A stretch of 64,000 nucleotides of DNA, from NCBI RefSeq assembly GCF_036324505.1, contig NC_086355.1:19396518-19460517 (forward strand). Direction: 5' to 3'. How positions within the stretch are numbered: position 1 is the stretch's first letter; each line of letters begins with the position of its first letter. The notes under the pieces were generated by a model that made no database searches, was not told where the DNA came from, and saw nothing but the letters and a program-made list of their open reading frames with translations. The position numbers and the translations under genes are program-made. Source of the stretch: Eleginops maclovinus. Taxonomy: Eukaryota; Chordata; Actinopteri; Perciformes; Eleginopidae. Below, one piece after another: positions 37,091 through 54,876 of the stretch.

Positions 37091-37560
37091 TGTGGGGGCA
37101 GTGCTATGATCTGGGGTTACTGCAGTTGGTCTGGTCTAGGTTCAGCAACGTTATGTGCCCAAAGAATAAGGTCAGCTGACTACCTGAATATACTGAATGA
37201 CCAGGTTATTCCATCAATGTATTTTTTCTTCCCTGATTGCACGGGCATGTTCCAAGAGGACAATGCCAGGATCCATCGGGCTCAAATTATGAAAGGGTGG
37301 TTCAGGGAGCATGAGACATCATTTTCACACATGGATTGGCCACCACAGAGGCCAGACCTGAACCCGATTGAGAATCTTTGGAATGGGCTGGAGAAGACTT
37401 TGCACAGTGGTCCGAATCTCCCGTCATCAAAACAAGATCTTGGTGAAAAATGAATGCAAGACAGAAATAAATGTTGTGACGTTGCAGAGGCTTGTGGAAA
37501 CGATGCCACAGCGAATGCTCGCCGTAATCAAAGCTGATGGCGGTCCAACGAATATTAGAG
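37090..37560 (+). pseudogene. Tc1-like transposase, C-terminal half, frameshifted
   Basis: The frame begins in [16 protein letters not shown], the conserved middle of Tc1-family transposases (usual form GGSxMxWG). It then shows the second catalytic aspartate in [11 protein letters not shown] and the catalytic glutamate in [10 protein letters not shown], so two of three DD34E residues are visible. The first Asp, the paired helix-turn-helix DNA-binding domain and the nuclear signal are gone. The main frame stops at 37,451-37,453; the expected C-terminus (LVETMPQRMLAVIKADGG) continues in another frame around 37,490-37,545, so a frameshift lies between. In a full protein of about 340 residues this covers roughly the last 170. 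It cannot encode an active enzyme, although its inverted ends might still be recognised by a related transposase. Confidence 0.85.
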
Positions 37561-37589
37561 TTTGTGACCTTTTTTTTGGCCAGTCAGTG
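37560..37589 (-). repeat. Right terminal inverted repeat of the Tc1-like element
   Basis: On the minus strand it reads CACTGACTGGCCAAAAAAAA followed by GGTCACAAAC, matching the left end. Confidence 0.8.
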
Positions 37590-37591
37590 TA

Positions 37592-40500
37592 TGTAAGAAA
37601 TGATAACAGATATAGCCACATTACATTCAATTGGCAGGCTCCAGATAACCCCAGCCTGACACCATAGCAGATTGCTCTCCATAGGTGATATTAAAAACAC
37701 AGTCCCAGAAACTACATGATTCACCTTCCCCCACTGCCTTTTGCTTTTGCCCTATATCTCTCACACTGTGGTATTGCTACTGCTGGTAGACACAATTATA
37801 CAAACACATTAAAGTAATTTAGTTTTATATACATTTCAGAACAATTAAGAAACGTACCCTGAAAATGTACAGTACAAAGGGATATAGTGTAAAATGCAGC
37901 TTTTTCACTAAGAAAAATACAAAAGTTCTACAAGTCTCTATCTGCAGTCTCAGAACAAAACCATTGTTTATAATGAGGGTTCTGTGTGTATTTTATCAAA
38001 TCAATTCAGTGAATACCATTGGTCACGTGTAGTCCTGCACTTCCAACATGACTATGTATTCGAGACTGCTATCACATTTCTTGGAATCAAATGTTTTGTA
38101 AGAACTGAAATAAGAGGAACAGCTATGCCAAATCGACATGCTGCCCCACACATGTACACACATATTTCCTAAGGCTCCAGCTGGTTGGCTGGCACTGTAG
38201 CCATAGCCAGAGTCATACTGCCTGGACAGGACGGTCGCCAATATTTCAAGTTGAATCACAAAGTTCATTATTTTCGGATTTGTGGGTAGCAGAAAGAGTT
38301 GCGGATCTCAGTGGTGATAAGAGTGTTGTTATTTTTTTTGATAATAAGCGTATTGAGGTAAAGCGTCCTATTTACTTGGGTTGCACAATTAATCAAAATG
38401 TTATCAAAAATGCAAAATGGACCAGTGCGTATCGTATGCATATTATTACAATATTACAGAAAAGGAATCACAAATGGGCGTCTTTAAAACACACCATGGT
38501 CATTTAGATATATTTTCCAATGATAATGTGAGTATGTTTTAATAATGCTTGTATCCTCTAATATCAAAAATCATAATGAGATTGTAATAAAAGTCAAAAT
38601 GAAAGCAAAAAGTCATTTTGCCAATAGTGCACTTCTACCATCTACACACACTATGATCTAAGTTACAACAATCAGTAGGGTTTGGACAGCTTTGGGCGTA
38701 GACATACAACACAGCAGTTCTTCAACAGTGTGACCATGATGGTGTTAAGCCTCATGCTGTTCACTCATTTCTACCACGGCGAGGTTTCTTCAAGCCTGTG
38801 AAGTTTGCTGATAAAATTAGCAGCGCAAATTAGCACTGATGAGTCACTCATTATCAGCTTGGTGTATGTTGGCAGGAGGCGATTTGTTGTGGGCCGCTCT
38901 GCTCGCTCGGGTCTTCTATTTACAGCAGAGCGAAAGCTGTAAACAGATAATGTATACGCGTGGAGTTGCAGTTTGTTGTCATGATGAACAGAAGGTGTGT
39001 GACCAACATCAAGTTTGCTTTGAATTGAAATCACAGGGACACGGATAAAACAATCTTCTGGATGAAGTTGCTTATTATTTATTCGGTACAGGCAAACTAT
39101 ATAATACAGCTCTAAATCAAGAAAGTCAGCCACACTGTTATGGTTTTGTTCCGTGTCTATGGGGAGAGGAGTGTCATTTAGAGGTGCCCTTACATGAAGG
39201 TTTGGACAGAGCGTCTAAAGTGCATAAGTAGCACTCAAGACGCACTGAGAATCACTGAAAAGGAGCCAAATGCAGTAGAAAAACTATTTTGTTTCTCTGC
39301 TCACTTTGCTGGCTGCGGTTATCCTTAATTGAAAGTGCCTCCTGCGGTTTATTTGTTCATGTCGCTCCACACTTGCAGCGCTGCGCATTAGGGAAAGGCG
39401 CTTTTAACAGAGCACTATGGGGAAACTTTGACAAACCATTTTTTGCCCAGAGCGGAGCGGGTTACAGTAAGCATAGGATCAAGGTGAGTCAGGCTCCATA
39501 TAGGTGTTACAGCTCCATTCAAAATGGCCCTGATACAGGAAAACATTAACAACCTTATTTAAAAACATATGTACTGTAATACTGCACTACATGTCGTGAT
39601 GTAGTTGAATGCTACTGGTGACTGCTCGGTCAATATATGAAACATTTATGTGATGGAATGACAAATGGCTTGAATGGTGCATGCATGAATTGACTGGCAT
39701 GTTTAAGTTCACTTCAAAGCAGTCAGATCACCTTATGTACCGTTGGTTAAATGTTGACGTTAACACAATCATAATGCTTCATCCACGGAGATGATCTTGC
39801 AATCCCCCCAACTAGAAAGTTTCTCCTGACAAACTTCGCCCGAGTTTGTTTTCAGTGGAGGGAGTAATCTCTCCGCTCTGTCTGAAAACACGGGGGAAAC
39901 GTCTGCATCTTCTCTCTCCCACGTGCCCCTATTTTTTGTACCTCCCCCAGGCCAGTGCTGGTGTATTTTTTGTCTGTGCATTGTTCCATGTTATTTGGAG
40001 TGAACATCAATACCTTCGTGTCTCTTTGGGAGAAAGAGGTATGAATCAAGAAACATTGAAAACATGTTGTCTCAAGTATGCCAACTAGAAGTAAGGCTGC
40101 AGGATATTGGATAACACACAGACAATTTACTTCTGCAATCTGTTGCATCGTCAAAAAAATCCAGGATAACTCCGCCTACATTTCGTAGGCTCCACTAAAG
40201 TTGAACGGAGAGCACAATTGCGTTAATATGAATGCTGATGACACGGAAAAGAAGTCAAAACAACCAAGCATGGTACGCTACATGGCTTCCTTGTTTCAAG
40301 ACGGGTCCGGTGGGTTGCCGGCATCGTTACGGACCCCTCCAACAGAGGACAGTCTGCCATGGTGGAAGGTTGAGCCAGGAGCATGGGGCCCCATTTCTTC
40401 CCGCAGGAAGAGAGGGCACATCATTATTAGGGCCTGGAAAAAAGAGAAGTCATGGCACATGGAATGAAAAGCACCCCACTGAGCAACCCATCAGCAGCTG

Positions 40501-40640
40501 CAAACTGTGACCTGCCGAGTTGAATCCCCTGGTTAGAGCCTTACCCACCTATTGAAAAGTGTAAAATATCTATGATTCATTGTAAAACATTGACCGGACT
40601 ACGTAGAATGATAGGAAACACTGGATCAAGGTAAATATAA
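37592..40640. other. Unique sequence, no gene supported
   Basis: A 'gggttgcacaattaatcaaa' segment at about 38,380-38,470 is probably an old dispersed repeat. GC-balanced blocks near 39,280-39,500 and 40,160-40,510 carry overlapping open frames in two registers with no recognised domain. No splice-bounded exon or RNA gene was found. Confidence 0.4.
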
Positions 40641-40810
40641 AATGGTAAATGGACTGTATTTATATTGAGGTCTTTCCAGTCTTGGCGACCCCTCAAAGCT
40701 CTATTACGTTAGAATCAACCCATTCACACCCATTCACACAAGGTGCTACCTGCTCAGGGAGACTAATATTAACACACATTGAGACACCTTTGGAAGTGCC
40801 ATTGGGAGAC
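40641..40810. repeat. Dispersed fish repeat ('aatggtaaatggactg' type)
   Basis: Starts 'aatggtaaatggactgtatt', then 'ctcaaagctctattacgtta', 'cccattcacacccattcaca' and 'ggtgctacctgctcagggag' in the order seen in a very common teleost repeat. The copy is truncated and diverged. Confidence 0.65.
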
Positions 40811-42442
40811 ATTTTTGGAAAAAATGCACTGTGATTCAGATTGGCTCCAATATTTTATAGGTCTTCTTTGACCGATGCTTAAGCCAAAACCCAACAAAAT
40901 CAAGATTTTCCGGAAAACCATGCTTACAAACAATCAGAAGGGAAAACATTTTTTCCTTTGGTATTATTAGGCAATAGTAAGGCTGTGGATCCGTGTCATC
41001 AAAGGCCATGGTTGAGCACAACAACAAGAAACAGTGTTGGTGGCCAATGACCTCATTGTCTATTCATGTCAAAAATGCTGCTGCCAGCAGTCAATTTTTG
41101 TTTGCTTGCTCCTGCCACTGTCCAAGTTTTTAACATGTCCCATTATGTCATCTCAACACTGCTCCCTTTCACCCTGTTGTAATTACAACCACTCTTTGTG
41201 TGTAATGATATTGAAAGTCCACATTTCTGGCCTCAGGACATTTATGCTCCAAATCATACCTTGTTCAGCTGGTCAGCATTTTAACCATGCTTTGTTTTTG
41301 TGCTTCCACTCTCCGTCTCTTTTTTCTGTTGTGTCATAATTACATTGTGAGTGTGACCCATTCCCGAGTTGGGAACATAGTTATATAAACATGGCCTCGA
41401 GCATTTCCCCACACCAGTGCCAGCCTTGCGACGAGTCCCACGCAGTGTACAGTGCGCATGCTCAGTGCAACCTCTCTGTCAGTGTTCATTCACTATTCGG
41501 AGTGTAAGTTAATGAGTGGGTGTGCATCAACTGCGAAAAAAACAATGACTGAATGTTGCCTCAGTTTGACTGAAAAACTGTGACCCAGAAGGTAACCGCA
41601 ACAAAATATGAGTGTGTCAGGACAGAAGAGAACATTGTGTCATTGAAGTCCACTCAAGTTCAATCCTGCAAATTTACCCATAATGCTTTGTAACACATCA
41701 GATTGTGTCTCTCAGGGCTCCAAATTACCTCTCACATCTGCTACTGCTTTGTGCCAGGAATACCCTGGCCCCACACACACACAATTATACTCGCACACAT
41801 ACGCATGAGCACCAATAGCCAAGAGACAGCCTGTTTGAATTGATTAGACTGAGATTAGTAAAGTGATGATGTGCTTAAACAGAGATGATGGAGGAAATTT
41901 CTCTAACTGATTGTTCTGTCACTCCGGGGGATATGGCTTGAATGCAAATTGGGCGTCAATGAATATGTATTTCATCAGATTCAATCGGTGTCATGTGCCT
42001 GATGAAAACTGAAAGATGAAGTGAGGCAAAGAATTTGCAATAATACAGTCTCATTTTACTATACAGAAAAAAGTACAATTTCAATATCAACAGGATCAAG
42101 GGGTAGGGCAAAGGACTGGTGCCATTCAAGAGACACTTTTGTTTTGTTCTGAAGTTCTAAAGTGTTGTTTCCTGTTGGCAGCGAAGCGTTTATGGCTGGC
42201 AAAAGAATTTACAGCAAATGGGGCGAATCTCCAGAGACACTGTCAAGAAGGGGCGAGCTCCTCCATTTCAGCTCCAATGTAGCTTTTAGGGTGCAATTTG
42301 CAGGTTTCAAAACATTTTCTTCAAGTTTATATCGACCAAGCTCCACTAGAAAAGATCATGGGTTGGGTTTCAGGGTGAATTCTATCATTGATAGTGAAAT
42401 ATTATGGCAGTTTCAAATTTTTCTCAGATCATCGAGCCTTCG
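40811..42442. other. Unique sequence, no gene seen
   Basis: A short CA run lies near 41,773. Open frames are short and unrecognised. Confidence 0.45.
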
Positions 42443-42625
42443 TTTAAAGTTCCCCTATTACGCAACATGCACTTTTTGATGTCTTTTATTCAAAATGATG
42501 TGTCCCCGGTGTGTAAGGAGACTCACAAATTGTCAGAAAATACAAACTTCTCTCTTTTCCTCCTTACCCACATCTCTAAAAACGGGGGTACAAACGAGCT
42601 GATACAGATTTTCTTCGTTTTTATT
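42443..42625 (+). mobile_element. Non-autonomous repeat with TTTAAA end, partial copy
   Basis: The left end TTTAAAGTTCCCCTATTACG and the phrase 'tgtgtccccggtgtgtaagg' with 'agactcacaaa' match the full copy at 11,618. The right inverted end is missing within the following kilobase, so this is a 5' fragment of about 180 bp. Confidence 0.7.
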
Positions 42626-43129
42626 TGCCTGATAAAAAAGCTACCCTGGTTACTGAAAGTCGGTTGCCGCAACACTCAAAGACACTCGCATGCACCAACA
42701 AAAGTAGAGATCAAGGCTTTAAGCTAGCAAATATAGATGTTCCCAATGAATGATTTAAACATTCCCCAAATAGGCTTTGCAAATGGAAATACATTGTTTG
42801 TTAGACCTCAAGGGTAAGCATAAAACATACTCTGTTTACAAGAAAACCCCACAGGGTAGAGCATATTCTATCTTGGACATTATGGGAATCATTTGGTGGC
42901 AGTATTTTATGCTTTTATGCTTTTTAACATAGTGGTTTGGCAAAGCCCCTTGCAATTTCTTATAATATCTTTCAACAACATTTGTCGGTGTTTTATATCA
43001 ATAGCTAACAATCAAACCCAACAGAAGTAAGTCTGAATTTTCCAATTATCGAGATGTTCTATTTAAAGCTACTGCTTTTAAGCCTCACTCTTTTTGTTAA
43101 ACAAAATTAGCAAAAAGGGTAGAGTGAGG
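42626..43129. other. AT-rich unique sequence, no gene seen
   Basis: No recognisable coding or repeat content. Confidence 0.4.
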
Positions 43130-43330
43130 AACAGAAATTCTATTCTGAGTGAAAATTAAATCCCAAATTCCCAGTACTGGGCGCCCTAAGAAAAAATATG
43201 ACTTCAATTCTTCTCATAAAACAGAATTTAAAAACGGATAAGAAATGAAATCGGTAAGCAGAACCAACATCGGAACCAGAACCGTTAACATCGAAATGAT
43301 ACATGATCTTAGGAAACGGGTCACAAGAAT
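43130..43330. repeat. Old dispersed repeat with 'gaatcggaaccg' texture
   Basis: 'gaaatcggtaagcagaacca', 'catcggaaccagaaccgtta' and 'acatcgaaatgatac' resemble a diverged fish repeat carrying runs of GGAATCGGAACCG. Boundaries are uncertain. Confidence 0.35.
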
Positions 43331-46202
43331 GTGTCAAGCTATAATTTAGTTTGTTCACCTCACTACATCGATAAAGAACTTCATTTAGTTTGATTTAACT
43401 TCTATCTCTCTGCTACTTGTATTCACAGTTCATCTGCCCTCTCATTCCCTTTTTTTTCTGACTCCGGTTTTCGTTAAAACACCCATCGGGAAAATGACAT
43501 TGAAGACCTCCCGGAGTCAGCAAGTGTGTATTTAACATTGAATCATTAGTCCTGTGGTCCACCGCATAGCTTTCTTACAGTAGTTAATTAAAAGTGAGGC
43601 AGTTTCCTTGAGCTCTTTTCAAGTGTCAGAAGTACAGCATGCTTAATGAAACAAAGAGTCACAGAGTAACATAAAGCCAATAGGGTAACATTAAATCACA
43701 GGACACATCTTCAAGTATAATATAAAGAAAGAAAGATAAGAATCCTTTGATGATAAAACTTGTTTTGTTTTTTAAGTCTACGTTATAGGTGGCCATTAGG
43801 GAAGCAGTCCTAGCAGATGATGGGAAGTTTGTTCCTTCCCATCAAAGGCAGGTGTGTAACCAACTAAAATAGAATCCCTTATGCAACCACGGCCTTTGCC
43901 TTTTGAAAGGAGATGTCAAATGCATTTGCATCGTAATGGCTTTAAAGCAAGTGCAACTATCAAACAAGCAGAACATGAGCGAAAAAGGGGCAATTTAGGG
44001 TGCTGATGGTCTTCGTTTCTTAATAAAGAGAATATCCTCCCAGTAATAGATGCAGAGAGACTCATATGACATGACATAGTGGTGTTACTTTATCTTCAAA
44101 TAATTTGGATCATTACATTAAAATGATGGCTCTGTACTTGCCATCATTTTGTCATGTCCCCCCTGAAGTCTGACATTGATTCATTAGTACATTTATATCA
44201 TTTTTCTGCAGAACTCTTTGTTTGAAGGCATTTCTCCGTCTGGTGTAAATCCTCTGGCCTCTTGTGTGTTGGGGAAATGGCAGTTTATGGAACTGTCAAG
44301 GCTACAGGCACTTATACAGTCAGCAGAAGGAAAAAAAAGAAATCAACAGACAGATAGCAGCGAGTCAGCCAGCAAGTCAGATCAGCTTTGTTCACTGGTC
44401 CATGGTAGAGCAGGCCCAAAGCAGTAATGGCCAGATGGTAATCGCAGAAAGATGGCCCACCATCACATCTTATTGATACCGAGTCAATGCCTACAGACCA
44501 TGTGGATTTTAACTAGGCTGCTAACAGCTCCTTCTATAGATAGAGGTTTGTATTAACATGCATCAATCTATAGAGTGGTGCTGGAATTAAATATTTTTTA
44601 AAGCCGCCCCAGAAGTTAACATCATTTTAAAATTGTATTTTAGGACATGGCAAAAAGATATTTGGCAATATATAATATAATCTCCACATATTAACCCCCT
44701 CTCATTTAAACACTTATTTGCAACCGCGTATTTGGTATTTTCTGATGTATTTTCTGTTGTGGAACTAAACGTGAAAACGTTGTAAGCTTGCCATAACCAC
44801 AGACCTTAATTCAGGCCTCTAACGGATAACCAATTGAAAACACATTGACTTAGACATGAGCAAACCAGAAGGGCTAAAATGATAAGTAAGACTGTTGTAA
44901 GTAAGGACCCATGACTCCCTCATTCTATTGAGGACTTCACTTAGGATACAATTACTCACACCTGAAAGTGGCCCGTTTTTTGCTGTTTCCCGCAAAATGT
45001 TTGATTCAATTTAATTTTTAAGGCTGTACAAACACAGAACCAAAAGAAACAACTGTGTTTTTGTTGCCGTCTGTTTGGCGGACTGAAATGAACTTTGGGA
45101 AAAGCTCGGAAAAAAGAACAGACAGGGGGATGGGATTCCTGGCAGAGGGAGCAAGGCCTGAGTGCCACAGGCGCATCTGCCCATGCCTCACTTCCCCCTC
45201 TGTGGTTCTCTGGCCTGGCACATTTACACCAACAATAACACGCCAGGAGGCTCTCACTACTTTTATTTCAGTCGCATTTTTGCTTGCCCAAATCTATTTT
45301 TCAAGGGTATGATTGTTAGCAAAATAGCATACTTCATACCTCCATTTCTTTTGGTTTTGATCCTCATTCTGCTCCAAATTACCTCAAGGGAACTATCCAG
45401 AGCCCAACTGAGATGTGTTTGGCAAACTAACTAAAGCAGTTTTTTGGGGTTAAACAACTCAGTGGTTGTATTCCAGGGAGGGGCGACTGTTACTGAGTTT
45501 GTTGTTGAATTGACCACACTACTTAAAATGTCTGGTAGGTTTGCCAAATTACCACAGATCTCGCTTCATTTTCTCCCCCGAGTGTAAGATGGAAAACCAT
45601 TGAGACTTTATTAGTATGAATGTGAGGTCGCTCATGCAAGTCCCTTTCCAGGAAAATTAACTGGCAGTTAGATACAGCACCTTTAGAAAAAAATACACGT
45701 GACTTTAGCTCCCAATTCTTTGGAGCCTCATTTCTTAAAGGCAATTTGTCAGGGATTACCTGCTGAAGGCCATGAATGTAATAAAAGATTAGGTTGGAAT
45801 ACAATTTTCCATTTGTGCTTAGGGTCTACATTCATCCTGCACCTGGCCTGCTACCTTTTCCAGTCCCTTCTTTCTGTGTCCTCTGGAAAAGATGCACTTC
45901 TCTTTTTAATTGAATTTGCAGACGTCATATCATGATACAAGGACAAGTCCATAAAATAGGCTATAAAATGTTTATAGATCATTCACAGGTTTTGGAAATT
46001 GAATAGATCCCATGTGTTATTGTGTGTCTATGTACACCAGTGTTCATTTCAAGAACTTTTGCTTAATATGTGCGTCATTGACCTTCTTTACCAAGGCTAA
46101 GACTAGACCATGACGAGATGTCCCCAACACTTACTGTGCCTACATGCAAAATACAGGATAAAAGAAAATACTAAAATGTGGTTTATGAGAAACTTGGAGC
46201 AA
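43331..46202. other. Unique sequence, no gene seen
   Basis: Open frames of 70-90 codons at 45,018-45,434 overlap on both strands and show no domain. No element recognised. Confidence 0.4.
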
Positions 46203-46295
46203 ATCTGGTAGAGCAGGCTGCCTAAGCCAAAGTCCTTGTTCCAGTGGTGTGGGTTTGAATCCCAGTATGTCTTTATGGCTGTTCTTTGAATCGTA
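46203..46295 (+). repeat. Truncated tRNA-derived SINE copy, plus strand
   Basis: 'atctggtagagcaggctgcc' resembles an A-box, and 'gggtttgaatcccag' at 46,251-46,265 a B-box, separated by 'agtccttgttccagtggtgt'. That linker is characteristic of one fish tRNA-derived SINE family. It does not fold as a complete tRNA. Confidence 0.6.
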
Positions 46296-51010
<4,715 letters not shown>

Positions 51011-51500
51011 TTAAAGAGGCCCTATTATGCTTTTTGAGGTTTGCCTTTCCTGTAGTGTGATATATAGGTTTTTGTGCATGTAAATGGTCAGCATAGGCTT
51101 AAATCCCCAAACTCCCTCAGAGGGAGTTTCTCTCCCACTGCCCCCCCCCCCCCCACCTCCCCCTGAAACACCTCCATCGGACTCTTTTGTTTGCTTCAGT
51201 AAAATAGCGACATCACTATGCATCAGTCTTCTATTGGGTAGCGCTCCGAAAACATTTGACATGATAAATTAATAGGCAGGACATCTCTAAGTGAATGACC
51301 AATCACAACAGAGCCGGCCAGCTAACCAATCAGAGCAGACAGTGCTCTGGTTCCAGACAGAGGGTGAAAAGAGGAGCTGCAGCACAGGCAGAATGAGAAA
51401 AATAAAGAGCTTTTTGAACATTAAAGCATGTTAACTTGTCACAGTAGAGACACAAAACACAAATTTGAACCTGAAATTGTACATAACTGGGCCCCTTTAA
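51011..51500. mobile_element. Non-autonomous repeat with TTAA ends, copy 2 (fullest)
   Basis: Left edge TTAAAGAGGCCCTATTATGC; right edge ACATAACTGGGCCCCTTTAA, an imperfect inverted match with TTAA at both borders. TTAA target choice is typical of piggyBac-type elements, but here TTAA may be part of the repeat itself, so I leave the class open. The interior has a C14 run at 51,141-51,154 and a pair of CCAAT boxes (GACCAATCACAACAGAG and CTAACCAATCAGAGCAGAC). No transposase. Confidence 0.8.
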
Positions 51501-51721
51501 AGTAACCCTCTTGAACTTGTGACCCTTTGGTTTTCAGCCAAGTCCATTTAAACCGAGCTACTGCCGCCTCATAAAAAGACATAAAGGCACCTATAAAAAA
51601 AGATAGTTGTGTATGGTTTTCCACAGTTACTCTCTTTTATCTAACTCTCAAGACCTGAGTGAAATGTCACAGTTTTGCAATGCATTTATTACAGTTATGG
51701 ACATTGCTATAACCATAAAAA

Positions 51722-51724
<3 letters not shown>
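51501..51724. other. AT-rich unique sequence, no gene seen
   Basis: Short stretch between a repeat copy and a TA tract; nothing recognised. Confidence 0.4.

Positions 51725-51760
<36 letters not shown>
51725..51760. repeat. (TA)n microsatellite, about 36 bp
   Basis: Uninterrupted alternating TA tract. Confidence 0.95.
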
Positions 51761-51761
<1 letters not shown>

Positions 51762-53399
51762 CCCTACACAGGAGTTAAAGGGATTCAATGCCTTTTGAGT
51801 GCTCTTAACATGTCTAATGACTTCCTGTGGGTTTATATAAGCATTAAATATAGTTTAAACCTTTATGAAATGGAGTTTATGGCTTCATAAGGCATCATTA
51901 AGACCTGCAGTTCAAATCCGTGTGGCTTTAAGTCTCTGGCAGTTATTCCCACCCCTCCCTTTGTTCCGGCTTGTTGGCTTTGCCCTTCAGGTGGATATAC
52001 TGCCAAAGGGGGCTCACACAGAGCTGCCCATTGTTGAACACAAGACGTAAACGTACACATAAACCACTGCTTGTCAAACCCAAGCCAAAGTCCCAAAGCC
52101 ACAGGCAGTGGAGCAGATCTGTCCCAGGCAGAGAGCTGGAGGCTGGATAAGGACGGGACCACACCCAGTGGCACGATTCATGGTAGAACTAAAGGGAACT
52201 CCCATAGGAAGAATCAAGTCATTCCTATTTACAGGCCCCCTTTTATTTTGAACAGAAGCACACTGCTGTATAGGGAGACCAATTCAATTGGGCAGCTGGT
52301 AAATGATGCAAAATAAGCAATATAAGGTTTCTAAAATAATGTGGATAATGAGATTGTTTGGAAGCTACTAGAAGTCACAAGATTATTTTGGCATTTGTCT
52401 GGCTTGTTTATAGCTCATTTTTGGATGGTTGTGTGGTAATGGGAATATGTGTGTGTGTTGCCTCACATTAGATTCGTGTTATTTTGAGAAGGCATCAACA
52501 CCGCCCTCACTAAGGCTGAAAATGAAAGCTGTGCACAGCCAAAATTCACCACGAGCAATAAGAGCACACGAGGGCTTGGTGCAATTTCACACTTTGTATT
52601 ATTCTTTTACTTATTGATTGGCCTTATCTCTATTCAGATTGCCTGCTTCTCAGAAAATAGTATCAATGTATCTGTATTTTTTTTATTTAGTCACTGTCTT
52701 TTGTCAAAACTGCAGGCATTTCAGTCTTTTTTTAAATGACTGCTATTGATCCTCAAAACGTCTTAAGGGCAAGGCATTTGTTATTCTAAAGATGAGGCCT
52801 TGACTGGTAAAAATGGTTAGATTAAAGACGTACAAATTCTAATACATGAGTAGTCTGGTTTTTCTGATTCAGCTTTCTGAAATCTCAAAATAGTCAGGTC
52901 ACATAATCAAATTACATCTATTTTAATTAAAAAAAATGTTTAAATGTGTAAAAAAAGTTGCCTCTCACATTAACATGAGGGGAAATCTGATAGCATATCA
53001 ATTTCAGTTTTAAATCTGTGTTACATTTCATTCGATAGTGACTTAAGTTCTAGGAACCCAGTAATTATTGAATGGCACTCAGTTATAATATCAGCCAATG
53101 GAACTGTTGTCATTGTAGTCTTTTTTTGTCAAGATTGTAACATTTCCGTCAATATATCAACATGTTTCAACTTGTAGTCATGGTAAAACAACGAAAAATC
53201 AACACTGATGAAAGGCAACCTCTACCGATATCTGTTGGGGAAGGTGTTGGTCAGCCATGTGGCCCCTCTGGTGCATGTGGAGCCACCAGACGCTTTTTCA
53301 CCTGCCACTGAAAGGATGAATCAAGAAGGGATTCCAAATATGAAGGATCACACTGTGTCCTGCAGATTCCCCCCCAATTTCACAGAGGCATAACCTTAC
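51761..53399. other. Unique sequence, no gene seen
   Basis: Opposite-strand open frames at 51,863-52,316 overlap each other and are not recognisable. No splice-bounded exon. Confidence 0.4.
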
Positions 53400-53720
53400 A
53401 ATTGGTGCCATACAGTGGTGCAGAGATTACGTATTTATGTAGGCAGACCCGGTAGTTAGCATCGCAAGGGCTACCTCGACCAAACCAATGGGATTTATCC
53501 ATTAGTTTTTGAAATATTGAAGAAAAAATATCTTTGTCCAACTAAAGTTTATTACAGTACAATCATACATTTTTATTTACCTATTCACACCACTTTTATA
53601 CAAGTTTAATTAAATTGCTAGGCAATAAACAAGCTACATGACGATAGCATGACTTAATACTGGTAAGCTAAAGGCAGCTAAAGCTCGACGTGATGACTTT
53701 TAGTAGTGTTCTTTAGACAC
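53400..53720. repeat. Probable dispersed fish repeat
   Basis: 'gttagcatcgcaagggctac' and 'caatgggatttatccattag' followed by a segment with 'taagctaaaggcagctaaag' resemble a common fish repeat. The borders are not clear. Confidence 0.35.
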
Positions 53721-54876
53721 TTGTTCGCAAGCACTGTTTTAACGAGACATAGAAGATTCGGACATTTAGGAATTGGGATTTGCTTACGTGCTTTATGTTG
53801 TAGAACAAAACGAGAAGATCTCTTCAGCTTGTGTAAATCACAGAACTTTTTTCAAGGCATCTTACCAAAAAACACCATGGACTTTGAGATAAGTGGGTTT
53901 AAAGACTCATTCCTGCACCACTTAATTGGTCTCGAGGATATGTTCCCTCAGTGGCTTCCCACACTGCCAATTGTGTTTGATAGAGTGCTCAGTAAACCTA
54001 CTCCTGCAGCATCTCTGTTACACACACACTTCCTTGTGATGCTAAACCTTGAATTGTTTCATTGTAATGTGTAACAAAGCAGCACAGCCTCCAGAGTCCA
54101 TGCCACCTCTTTTCCTGCGACCAAAATGCTTTCAGCAACACAAAATCCTTAGAGCCCTGCACTATCGCACTAAAAATGTGTAGCCGTTTTTTAATCCCCT
54201 GCATTGTGATTTCTACCAATCACCTTAATGCTTATAGCTTTGAAATATGCAGTGTAACATAGACTGGCATCACAGAATCCTTCCCTTAAAACGGTGTACA
54301 GAACATGGAAATTAATAGAGAAGTGCAGGGAGAACAGAAACTGGAAATGCAGCCAAATGCCTGCCAACAACCTGATAACCTTTTAGTTATGAAACATCCT
54401 TTTAGTCACACTGTAAAATAAACTCTGTTTATTACTTTCAGCATATGGGTAGGTTGCTGGCTTCTATTTAAACAAGGACAACTGCCAGAACGGTGTGATT
54501 TCTTATTTATTTTAAGAGCCCTGGCAGCTGTTCTATAACCAAAATGTGTTACCATGTGATGAGAGCACTTGATGAATTCTCAATATTTTTGCTTTTGCTT
54601 ATTTAATTGGAATTTGTCTTAAATACACTTCTATAACAAATAAAAATCATGCTTCATTTGGCGTTGAATTGTCACCACTACTGTCGTTGAAACAGGCAAA
54701 CGCTTTACCTTATACACGCATTTTTCCCCACATGTTTCATGTAATGATAGTTAACATAACATGTGTAATTACATACAGCAATAGGCATGACATTGACATT
54801 AAAACGTGTAAGCAAATAAAAAAACAGAACTGAAGTCAGTGTGCGTGCTGCAGAATGCTCCTATCTCGTAACAGTG
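53721..54876. other. Unique sequence, no gene seen
   Basis: The 122-codon frame at 53,706-54,074 starts within the repeat described before and has no domain, so it is not called. Confidence 0.4.

Larger units (their letters stand above)
37060..37589 (+). mobile_element. Internally deleted Tc1-like transposon
   Basis: The left end CACTGCCCGGC...AGGTCACAA and the right end TTGTGACC...GGCCAGTCAGTG are inverted repeats of about 30 bp, and each is bordered by TA (37,058-37,059 and 37,590-37,591), the Tc1/mariner target duplication. The element is about 530 bp against about 1.2-1.6 kb for complete relatives. The missing piece begins directly inside the left inverted repeat and removes the promoter region and the N-terminal half of the transposase. 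Confidence 0.85.

Noticed and set aside
40201..40510. Two overlapping frames of about 90 codons in a GC-balanced block
   Set aside because: Both registers are open equally, no domain is recognised, and there is no splice context; a decayed transposon is possible but unsupported.
53706..54074. 122-codon open frame
   Set aside because: Begins inside a probable dispersed repeat and has no recognisable protein features.
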